The notes under the pieces were generated by a model that did no database searches, was not told where the DNA came from, and saw nothing but the letters and a program-made list of their open reading frames with translations. A stretch of DNA of 64,000 nucleotides from an uncultured Clostridia bacterium (GTDB taxonomy: Bacteria > Bacillota > Clostridia > Oscillospirales > Acutalibacteraceae): NCBI GenBank assembly GCA_937884975.1, contig CAKZZS010000033.1:1-64000 (forward strand), read 5' to 3'. This document shows, piece by piece, positions 17,250-24,763 of this stretch. A program made the position numbers and the translations under genes. Position 1 is the stretch's first letter. Each line of letters opens with the position of its first letter.

Positions 17250-20200
17250 ATGTTCTTAAAGGCTTTAAAAATGCAGGGCTTCAAGTCCTTCCCGGATAAT
17301 ACCGTGTTGCAGTTCAACAAGGGAATTACAACTGTTGTCGGTCCTAACGGCAGCGGTAAGAGTAATATTTCCGACGCTGTACGCTGGGTACTCGGCGAGC
17401 AGTCCACAAAGAACCTTCGCGGCAGTAAGATGGAGGACGTCATTTTCAGCGGTACTTCCGTCAGAAAGGCGCAGGGCTTTGCGGAGGTTTCGCTTGTGCT
17501 TGACAACTCCGACAGGGCGCTCGATTACGACGACAACGAGGTTACCGTTTCCAGGCGTTATTACCGCTCGGGCGAAAGCCTTTACATAATCAACGGCAAA
17601 GAGGTCCGTCTTCGCGACGTAAACGAGCTGTTTATGGATACGGGTCTCGGACGCGACGGTTATTCGATTATCAGCCAGGGTAAAATTGCCGATATGATTT
17701 CCTCAAAGGCGAATGAGAGACGCGATATGCTTGAGGAAGCGGCAGGCATTTCCCATTTCAGGTACAGACGCACTGACGCTATGAGGCGCCTGAGTCAGGC
17801 GGAGGAAAATCTGCTTCGACTTCGTGATATTCTCACCGAGCTTGAAAGCAGAGTCGGACCGTTGAAAGCGCAGAGTGAAAAGGCGCAGAAATTCCTTGTG
17901 CTTGCGGAGGAAAAAAAGGATATTGAAATCGGTCTGTGGCTTGATATACTCGAAAAGACTGCGGACAGGCTCAAGCAGCAGGATACAAAAATCGAAATTG
18001 CCGATTCCCAACGTGAAAGGGCTATTAAAGAGCTTGAGGAAATTGAAAAGAAAATTGACTCCGCTACCGAACAGACGCAGAAAATAAACTGCGATATTGA
18101 AGAGCTTCGAGCCGCTTCGGGCAAGGTTGACGAGCAGATAGCCGCCCTTGAAGCGCAGGTGCTTGTTGAAAACAACTCAATTGAGCATAATAATCAGGCT
18201 ATTGAAAGAATAAAAAAGGATATGCTTTCCGAAAACGAAACCGAACAGCATATCTTTGAACAGGTTGACGAGGCGAAAAAGGAAATCGAGCGCCTCACAA
18301 AAGAAAAGGAAAATAAAAACTCCCTTCTTGAAAAGACTGCCGCGGAGGAGTCAAAGCTTTTAAGTGAAAACGAGCAGTTTTCGGCGCAGAGCGTTGAGCT
18401 TTCAACAAAGGCTGCGGCGCTTGCGGTTGAGCTTGCGGACAACCGCGTCACCGCGGAGGGCGCTGACAATACGGTTGAAGAAATCAGGACAAGAATTCTT
18501 GCAATTGAACAGTCGCTCGTGTTAAGAAAAGAAACTCTTGACGCCGCCGTTAAGGAGCAAAAGGAAATTGAAGAAAAGCTTAAAAAGGCGGATGAAGAAA
18601 TTGATTCGCTGACAAATGCGCTGGGCGGTTATTCGTTAAAGCTTGAAAACCGTGAGAAAAAGAGCGAGGGCGTAAAGGCGCAAAAGGAAAAGAACGAAAG
18701 CGATATCAGAAGAACCGAGGACAGGCTTCGTGTTCTTGAAGATATGGAAAAGAATATGGAGGGCTTTGCAGGCTCCGTTAAAGCGGTAATGAAGGAGTCA
18801 AAGCGCGGTACGCTTCGCGGAATTCACGGACCGCTCTCGAGTCTTATCACGGTTAAGGAGTCTTACACCGTTGCAATTGAAACTGCTCTCGGCGTGGCGA
18901 TAGGAAACTGCGTTGTAGATACCGAGGACGACGGCAAGCGCGCCATAAAATTCTTAAAGGACAATAACGCAGGCAGGGCGACATTTCTGCCGATAAGCGC
19001 TGTTAAGGGAAATGAACTGACCGAAAAGGGACTTGACGACTGTTTCGGCTACGTCAACCTTGCAAGCGAGCTTGTTTCGTACGATAAAAAGTACGAGGGC
19101 ATTATCCGTTCTCTTTTGGGAAGAACGGTTGTTGCCGAGGACCTTGACTGCGCGGTTAAAATCGCAAAAAAATATAACCACAGATTTAAAATCGTCACGC
19201 TTGACGGTCAGGTTATGAATGCAGGCGGCTCTATGACGGGCGGCTCGCGCACTCATAATTCGGGTATTCTCAGCCGTACAAACGAAATTGAAAAATTAAG
19301 AAAAAATCTTGCTTCCCTTGAGGAAAAGCAGAAGGGCTTTGACAGCGAATATAAGCTCATTACCGAAGAAATAGCCGCCCTTCGGGCAAACTATGACGGA
19401 GCGGTTGCGGATAAGGCTCGCGCCCAGGAGGAAAAAATCCGACTTGACGGTGAAAAGAAGCTTACAGATGAGCAGTTGACGGCGGCGCAGAGCGCGGCGG
19501 ATGAGCTTGAAAACGAAAAGAAAACTCTGTCTGACAGAATTGAGAATATTGTTTCTTCAGCCAAAGAAGCGGCAAAGAATGTTGAAACTCTCACGAAAGA
19601 AATTGAAGAAACCGAGCAAAAGCTGGCTTCTCTTACGGGCGACAGAGAAAGCCTTTCCAAAAAGCGAGAAAAGCTTTCCGAGGACGCCGCCGCGGTTAAA
19701 ATGGCTATTCTTTCTCTTGATAAGGATATTGAAGCGGCGAACGATACAATTGAACGCCTTGAAAGAAGGCAGTCGAGCCATACCGACCGTATGACAGAGC
19801 TTAACGGCGAAATAGAGGAAATCGAAAATAAAAACGAAGAGATACTCAAGAATATTGAGTCATTAAAGCAGATGTGCGACACGCTTCGCGAAAAGACAAC
19901 TGACGACAGAGGTCAGGTTCAGGCTCTTATTGCGCAGCGCGAACAGCTTGAAAAGGAAAGCGGCGAATACAGACTGCTTGAAAGAAATAAGACAACCGAG
20001 CGTGAACAGATTTCGTCGGAGCTTGTACGCCTTGAGGAACAAAAGGCAAATATGCACCGCGAGTATGAGGAAACGACAAATAAGCTGTTTACCGAATATG
20101 AGCTGACGCGCCGTGAGGCTCTCGCTCTGAATATTACACTTGAGGATATTCCCGAGGCGAAAAAACGTCTTTCGGAATTAAAGGGTAAAATCAAGGCTCT

Positions 20201-20822
20201 CGGCAGTGTAAACGTTTCAGCCATTGAGGAATACAAAGAGGTTTCCGAGCGTTACGAATTTTTGAGTAATCAGCTCTCGGATGTTGAAAAATCCAAGGCT
20301 GAACTCATTAAGCTTATTAACGAGCTGACGGATAAAATGGCTTCGCAGTTCCGCGAGCAGCTTTACAGGATAAATCAGTGCTTCGGAGAAACCTTTGCGG
20401 AGCTTTTCGGCGGAGGCAAGGCGGAGCTTAAGCTTGAGGACGAGCTTAACGTCCTTGAAAGCAACATTGAAATCCGCGTCCAGCCGCCCGGAAAGAATGT
20501 CAAGAATATCGACCTGCTTTCAGGCGGCGAAAAGGGAATGAGCGCAATTGCGTTGCTGTTCGCTATCCTTAAGGTAACGCCTGCTCCGTTCTGTATTTTT
20601 GACGAGGTTGAGGCGGCGCTTGACGACGTAAACGTCACTCGCTACGCCCACTATGTACGCAGAATGACTAATAATACCCAGTTCATTCTTATCACCCACC
20701 GCCGCGGCACGATGGAGGAAGCCGACGTTCTCTACGGCGTTACAATGCAGGAGGAGGGCGTTTCAAAGCTTCTTGAGCTTCGCAGCGCGGAAATGGCAAA
20801 GAAACTGGGACTTACTAACTAA
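17250..20822 (+). CDS. smc: Chromosome partition protein SMC
   Basis: A 1190-residue condensin ATPase that compacts and resolves chromosomes. Walker A GPNGSGKS is at 31-38, and the Q-loop region precedes two very long Lys/Glu-rich coiled coils (about 165-500 and 670-1010). These flank the hinge domain (about 510-660), which contains the paired-glycine segment NAGGSMTGGS. The C-terminal head has the signature LSGGEKGMSA and Walker B FCIFDEVEAALDD. Length is typical. It starts 3 bases after the radical SAM gene and precedes ftsY by 12 bases. Confidence 0.98.
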   Translation: MFLKALKMQGFKSFPDNTVLQFNKGITTVVGPNGSGKSNISDAVRWVLGEQSTKNLRGSKMEDVIFSGTSVRKAQGFAEVSLVLDNSDRALDYDDNEVTVSRRYYRSGESLYIINGKEVRLRDVNELFMDTGLGRDGYSIISQGKIADMISSKANERRDMLEEAAGISHFRYRRTDAMRRLSQAEENLLRLRDILTELESRVGPLKAQSEKAQKFLVLAEEKKDIEIGLWLDILEKTADRLKQQDTKIEIADSQRERAIKELEEIEKKIDSATEQTQKINCDIEELRAASGKVDEQIAALEAQVLVENNSIEHNNQAIERIKKDMLSENETEQHIFEQVDEAKKEIERLTKEKENKNSLLEKTAAEESKLLSENEQFSAQSVELSTKAAALAVELADNRVTAEGADNTVEEIRTRILAIEQSLVLRKETLDAAVKEQKEIEEKLKKADEEIDSLTNALGGYSLKLENREKKSEGVKAQKEKNESDIRRTEDRLRVLEDMEKNMEGFAGSVKAVMKESKRGTLRGIHGPLSSLITVKESYTVAIETALGVAIGNCVVDTEDDGKRAIKFLKDNNAGRATFLPISAVKGNELTEKGLDDCFGYVNLASELVSYDKKYEGIIRSLLGRTVVAEDLDCAVKIAKKYNHRFKIVTLDGQVMNAGGSMTGGSRTHNSGILSRTNEIEKLRKNLASLEEKQKGFDSEYKLITEEIAALRANYDGAVADKARAQEEKIRLDGEKKLTDEQLTAAQSAADELENEKKTLSDRIENIVSSAKEAAKNVETLTKEIEETEQKLASLTGDRESLSKKREKLSEDAAAVKMAILSLDKDIEAANDTIERLERRQSSHTDRMTELNGEIEEIENKNEEILKNIESLKQMCDTLREKTTDDRGQVQALIAQREQLEKESGEYRLLERNKTTEREQISSELVRLEEQKANMHREYEETTNKLFTEYELTRREALALNITLEDIPEAKKRLSELKGKIKALGSVNVSAIEEYKEVSERYEFLSNQLSDVEKSKAELIKLINELTDKMASQFREQLYRINQCFGETFAELFGGGKAELKLEDELNVLESNIEIRVQPPGKNVKNIDLLSGGEKGMSAIALLFAILKVTPAPFCIFDEVEAALDDVNVTRYAHYVRRMTNNTQFILITHRRGTMEEADVLYGVTMQEEGVSKLLELRSAEMAKKLGLTN

Positions 20823-20834
20823 AGGATTTTTGTT

Positions 20835-22064
20835 ATGGGTATTTTCAGAAAAACAAACAGAGGACTGACTAAAACAAGAAAGCATATCGCAGGAGCTATT
20901 GACGATATGCTTGACAGCTTTGACAGCATTGACGAAAGCCTGTATTCCGAGCTTGAGGAAATACTTGTTATGGGCGACGTCGGCGTTACAACAAGCGTGC
21001 AGATAGTCGAGCAGTTAAAGGACAAGGTTGATAAGGAAAAAATAAAGCATGTAAGCGAAATTCGTTCCGCCATTAAAGAAATCGTTTCGGAAATGTTAGT
21101 CGGCGGAGAGGATATGGGACTGCTGACGGTCCCGTCGGTTATACTTGTAATCGGCGTAAACGGCGTCGGCAAAACCACAACCATAGGAAAGCTTGCGGCT
21201 ATGTATAAGGCTCAGGGGAAAAAGGTTCTTCTCGGCGCGGCGGATACCTTCCGCGCGGCTGCCATTGACCAGCTTCAGATATGGGCTGACAGAGCAGGCG
21301 TTGATATTATCAAGCACGGCGAGGGAAGCGACCCTGCGGCGGTTGTTTTTGATACAATTGCGGCAGGCAAGGCGAGAAACAGCGAAATAATTATTATCGA
21401 TACCGCCGGCAGACTCCACAATAAGAAAAACCTTATGGATGAGCTTTCGAAGATTTACCGCGTTATCGACAGGGAGTTGCCGTATTCGGATAGAGAAGTG
21501 CTTCTTGTTCTTGACGCCACAACAGGTCAGAATGCCGTAAATCAGGCAAAGGAGTTCAAAGAGGTTGCCGAGATTACGGGCATAGTTCTCACGAAGCTTG
21601 ACGGAACCGCGCGCGGCGGCGTAGTGCTTGCTATTAAGAACGACCTTGACCTTGCGGTTAAATTTATCGGCGTAGGCGAACAAATTGACGACCTTCAGCC
21701 GTTTAATCCGAAGGCTTTTGCCGACGGACTGTTTGACAAGATAGACTATAAGGAGGGCGAGGACATTGAAATCAATTATTCGGAAAATAGCGAAAAAGCT
21801 TCCGAAAACGGCGTTGAAAATATTCAGGAAAATGGACAGCCGTCCGGTACAGACGATGGAAAAGACGAATCCTCTTCCGACGAAGGTGAAAAGAAAGAAG
21901 CTTTCCTTCAGTCAGCAGATACTCTCCCAGTTCAGGGATACGACGAGGAACAGGAGGGCTTGACCGAAGAAGAAATTGCCGCAGAGGAAGCCGCAGAGGA
22001 ACAAATGCCCGAAAAGAAACCCGAAAGGAAGAAATTCTTTGGACTTTTTAATCGCCACTCATAA
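20835..22064 (+). CDS. ftsY: Signal recognition particle receptor FtsY with a C-terminal acidic tail
   Basis: A 409-residue SRP GTPase delivering ribosome-nascent chains to SecYEG. The N domain begins almost at once and the G domain follows, with GVNGVGKTTTIGKLA (G1), ADTFRAAAIDQL, DTAGRLHNKKNL and TKLDGTARGG. The NG core ends near residue 310. The acidic region usually found before NG is instead a C-terminal extension of about 95 residues, rich in Glu, Asp and Ser, ending in a basic-hydrophobic KKPERKKFFGLFNRHS. That end looks like a membrane-binding amphipathic segment. The last 26 bases overlap the rdgB start. Confidence 0.95.
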   Translation: MGIFRKTNRGLTKTRKHIAGAIDDMLDSFDSIDESLYSELEEILVMGDVGVTTSVQIVEQLKDKVDKEKIKHVSEIRSAIKEIVSEMLVGGEDMGLLTVPSVILVIGVNGVGKTTTIGKLAAMYKAQGKKVLLGAADTFRAAAIDQLQIWADRAGVDIIKHGEGSDPAAVVFDTIAAGKARNSEIIIIDTAGRLHNKKNLMDELSKIYRVIDRELPYSDREVLLVLDATTGQNAVNQAKEFKEVAEITGIVLTKLDGTARGGVVLAIKNDLDLAVKFIGVGEQIDDLQPFNPKAFADGLFDKIDYKEGEDIEINYSENSEKASENGVENIQENGQPSGTDDGKDESSSDEGEKKEAFLQSADTLPVQGYDEEQEGLTEEEIAAEEAAEEQMPEKKPERKKFFGLFNRHS

Positions 22065-22905
22065 TAACAAAAAGAAAAACGAGCTGCAGAGAATACTTGC
22101 GCCTTTAGGCGTCAGCGTGTTCACCGCGGATGAAAAAAATATAAACCTGCGTGAGGTTGAAGAAACCGGAGAAACCTTTGAAGAAAACGCAATGCTTAAG
22201 GCTGTTTCAGGCTGTGAGGACAGCGGTATGCCCTGTGTGGCGGATGACAGCGGACTTTGCGTTGACGCGCTTGACGGCACTCCCGGGATTTACTCGGCGC
22301 GTTTCGGCGGCGAGCACGGGAATGACGAAAAAAATAACGAAAAGCTATTGGATTTACTTAAGGACGTCCCCGAAGAGAAGAGGACGGCGCGCTTTGTTTC
22401 GTGCGTTTGCTGTGTTTTCCCCGACGGAAGACAACTGACCGTCAGAGGAACCGTTGAGGGCGTTATCGGTTACGAACAGAAGGGCAGTAACGGCTTCGGA
22501 TACGACCCGTTATTTGTTGTAGGGGAGAGAACCTTTGCCGAAAGAAGCGACGAAGAAAAGGATGAGTTAAGCCACAGGGGAAACGCGTTGAGAAAACTGG
22601 TTAATCAACTGCCGAGGTATCTTGACGCCGATTTGAATGACTTTATCCTTAAGCACGGGAAGAAAAGATACGGAATAATGTATTTCGGCTTTGAAGATAC
22701 GCTGGAGCTTTTGGCGTTGTGCCAAAAAACAAATACGGAAATTCTCGGAGTTGACGCTTTTAAGCTGTCTGACGGTGATTTAATTCAGCCGTTTTCGGAG
22801 CATTCCTTTGATTTTTCTTCGGACTCATATAATTACACTTGGATTATTGATTTTGTTTCTTCAAAAAAGGACCTCGGTCTTGTGTTTGAAGTGGTAATGA
22901 ATTAA
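22039..22905 (+). CDS. rdgB: RdgB/HAM1 dITP/XTP pyrophosphatase fused to an extra C-terminal domain
   Basis: A 288-residue protein whose first 195 residues are an inosine/xanthosine triphosphate pyrophosphatase that cleans non-canonical purines from the nucleotide pool. Visible motifs are IATHNNKKKNEL at the N-terminus, EENAMLKA, ADDSGLCVDALDGTPGIYSAR, GSNGFGYDPLF and SHRGNALRKL. The TTG at 22039 is chosen because the family N-terminus begins there and AAAGGAAG lies upstream; it overlaps ftsY by 26 bases. Typical RdgB proteins stop near residue 200. Here about 92 more residues (from ADLNDFILKHG to the end) form a separate domain I do not recognise. Confidence 0.9.
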   Translation: MDFLIATHNNKKKNELQRILAPLGVSVFTADEKNINLREVEETGETFEENAMLKAVSGCEDSGMPCVADDSGLCVDALDGTPGIYSARFGGEHGNDEKNNEKLLDLLKDVPEEKRTARFVSCVCCVFPDGRQLTVRGTVEGVIGYEQKGSNGFGYDPLFVVGERTFAERSDEEKDELSHRGNALRKLVNQLPRYLDADLNDFILKHGKKRYGIMYFGFEDTLELLALCQKTNTEILGVDAFKLSDGDLIQPFSEHSFDFSSDSYNYTWIIDFVSSKKDLGLVFEVVMN

Positions 22906-22921
22906 CAGCATAGGAGAAAAT

Positions 22922-23218
22922 ATGACAAGTAAGCAAAGAGCAAAATTTCGTTCACAGGCAAACAGAATAGAACCGCTGTTTCAGGTCGGCAAGAGCGGAG
23001 TAGGCGATACGCTTATTAAGCAGACGGACGAAGCTCTGACTGCAAGGGAGCTAATAAAGCTTCGCGTATTGCTTGAAACCGCTCCCGAAAAGCCGAAGGA
23101 AATTGCAGTAAAGCTTGCAGAAGCTACGGGCAGTGAGGTAATCGGAGTTATCGGAGGAAGCATTATTCTTTACCGCTATAACGAGCAACTTCATAAAAAA
23201 GATAATAAGAAAAAATGA
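22922..23218 (+). CDS. yhbY: YhbY-family (CRM domain) RNA-binding protein
   Basis: A 98-residue single CRM domain. The core QVGKSGVGDTLIKQTDEAL and the loop VIGVIGGSIILYR match YhbY, a pre-50S ribosome-associated protein. GGAGAA precedes the ATG. It overlaps nadD by 4 bases (ATGA). The yhbY-nadD-yqeK-rsfS order is conserved across Firmicutes and couples ribosome assembly with NAD synthesis for reasons not fully known. Confidence 0.95.
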   Translation: MTSKQRAKFRSQANRIEPLFQVGKSGVGDTLIKQTDEALTARELIKLRVLLETAPEKPKEIAVKLAEATGSEVIGVIGGSIILYRYNEQLHKKDNKKK

Positions 23219-23826
23219 AAATCGGAATTTTAGGAGGCACCTTTAATCCGCCTCATAAGGGTCACGTTAAATTGGGTCTTGACTTTAAAAAAAAGCTGTC
23301 TCTTGACAAGGTAGTTGTAATCCCTGCAAAAATACCTACCCATAAAAAAGCCAAAGACCTTGTCAGCGGTGAGGACAGGCTTAAAATGTGTTCGCTCGCC
23401 TTTAAGGACCCCGTTTTTGAAATAAGCGATATTGAAACAAAATCCGACAGGGAAAGCTATACAGTATACACCCTTGAAGAGCTTAAAAAAATGTATCCCG
23501 AGGATGAATTTTATCTCATTATCGGCTCGGATATGTTCCTGATTTTTGACAAGTGGTATCGCTATAAGGATATTCTTTCAATGTGCACAGTCTGCGTTGA
23601 GGCAAGGGAAAATGACGAAAGCAGTGACGAGCTGAAAAGGTTTGCAAAGAAAACGCTCGGCATTGATACAAAAAAGAGCGATAAGATTATTATAAATCCC
23701 GTAAAGCCCTTTCCCGTTTCGTCAACCGAAATCAGACAGCGGATTAAGGATAAAAAGGGCGTAAAGCGACTTGTTGATTCGGATGAACTTGAATATATTA
23801 AAATCAGGGGGCTGTATCTTGACTGA
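23215..23826 (+). CDS. nadD: Nicotinate-nucleotide adenylyltransferase
   Basis: A 203-residue enzyme joining nicotinate mononucleotide and ATP into deamido-NAD. The nucleotidyltransferase signature GGTFNPPHKGH is at residues 6-16. A second conserved segment, IIGSDMFLIFDKW, is at about 101-113, and the C-terminal PVSSTEIRQRI supplies the second ATP-binding motif. Length is typical. Its end overlaps yqeK by 8 bases, consistent with a translationally coupled operon. Confidence 0.97.
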   Translation: MKIGILGGTFNPPHKGHVKLGLDFKKKLSLDKVVVIPAKIPTHKKAKDLVSGEDRLKMCSLAFKDPVFEISDIETKSDRESYTVYTLEELKKMYPEDEFYLIIGSDMFLIFDKWYRYKDILSMCTVCVEARENDESSDELKRFAKKTLGIDTKKSDKIIINPVKPFPVSSTEIRQRIKDKKGVKRLVDSDELEYIKIRGLYLD

Positions 23827-24406
23827 CACGGACAGAAACGAAGATTTTATGAACGAAGTCCGAAAGAATTTAGGAGACTACCGCTTTATTCATTCCCTCG
23901 CCGTTGCAAAAAGCGCAGTTGAGCTTGCAAGGCGTTTCGGAGCGGATGAAAAAAAGGCGTACACCGCAGGACTTCTTCACGATATAATGAAGGATAAGAA
24001 GCCGGAAGAATTACGGTTTTTAATTGAAGAAAAATACGGCGTGAAGCTGACGGAGGTTGAAAGAAATAACCATAAGCTCTATCACGCAATAGCCGGCGCG
24101 CTCTATGTTGAAAGGGAATTGGGCGTGACCGACAGGGAAATAATAAACGCAATACGCTTTCATACAACGGGAAGAAAAAATATGACGCTTCTTGAAAAGG
24201 TGATTTATATTGCCGATTTTATTTCCGAGGACAGAAGCTATAACGGCGTTGAAAGGATGAGGGAAAAGGCAACCGTTTCGCTTGAAAAGGCGATGAAGGA
24301 AGGACTGCAGTTTACAATAATCGAGCTGTCAGAAAAGCTTTTGCCCATTCATCCCGACAGCATTGACGCATATAACCAAATCGTTACGGAGGACGAAAAT
24401 GGATAG
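23819..24406 (+). CDS. yqeK: YqeK-type HD-domain hydrolase (probable Ap4A hydrolase)
   Basis: A 195-residue HD-superfamily phosphohydrolase. Metal ligands are visible as the first histidine in RFIHSLAVA, the HD pair in AGLLHDIMKDK, a further His in HAIAGAL and another in IRFHTTG. YqeK members hydrolyse diadenosine tetraphosphate symmetrically to ADP. The start is the TTG at 23819, with AGGGGG 7 bases upstream and the protein beginning LTDTDRNED; an upstream ATG would lie deep inside nadD. It overlaps rsfS by 8 bases. Confidence 0.9.
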   Translation: MTDTDRNEDFMNEVRKNLGDYRFIHSLAVAKSAVELARRFGADEKKAYTAGLLHDIMKDKKPEELRFLIEEKYGVKLTEVERNNHKLYHAIAGALYVERELGVTDREIINAIRFHTTGRKNMTLLEKVIYIADFISEDRSYNGVERMREKATVSLEKAMKEGLQFTIIELSEKLLPIHPDSIDAYNQIVTEDENG

Positions 24407-24752
24407 AAAAGAATTGATGGAAAACATCGTCAAGGTTCTTGACGACAACAAGGGAATGGATATTCAGGCGCTTGAAATTACCGACCTTACAAGCGTTGCG
24501 GATTACTTTGTTATTGCAACGGGTACTTCTTCGACCCACGTCAGAGCGCTGACCGAGGACGTTGAGGACGGTCTTTCAAAGAAAGGCGTCGAGCCTGACC
24601 ATATTGAGGGAAAGGCGACGGGTTGGATTTTACTTGACTACGGCACGGTAATAGTTCATATTTTCACCGCCGATATGAGGGAGCATTTTAATCTTGAGCA
24701 CCTCTGGGCGGATGCAAAAAATGTTGATATTTCAAATATTATTACGGAATAA
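24399..24752 (+). CDS. rsfS: Ribosomal silencing factor RsfS
   Basis: A 117-residue RsfS/YbeB/Iojap protein that binds L14 and blocks subunit joining under nutrient limitation. Family segments include ADYFVIATGTSSTHVRAL, EGKATGWILLDYG and VIVHIF...REHFNLEHLW. The ATG at 24399 is chosen because GGAGG lies 5 bases upstream. It overlaps the end of yqeK and is followed 11 bases later by leuS. Confidence 0.96.
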   Translation: MDRKELMENIVKVLDDNKGMDIQALEITDLTSVADYFVIATGTSSTHVRALTEDVEDGLSKKGVEPDHIEGKATGWILLDYGTVIVHIFTADMREHFNLEHLWADAKNVDISNIITE

Positions 24753-24763
24753 GAGGAAAGCAA

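Noticed and set aside
24363..24398. Longer N-terminus for RsfS
   Set aside because: It lies inside yqeK; the ATG at 24399 has GGAGG at the right distance.
24700..24763. T-box riboswitch before leuS
   Set aside because: The spacer to rsfS is 11 bases and holds no T-box sequence or terminator/antiterminator.
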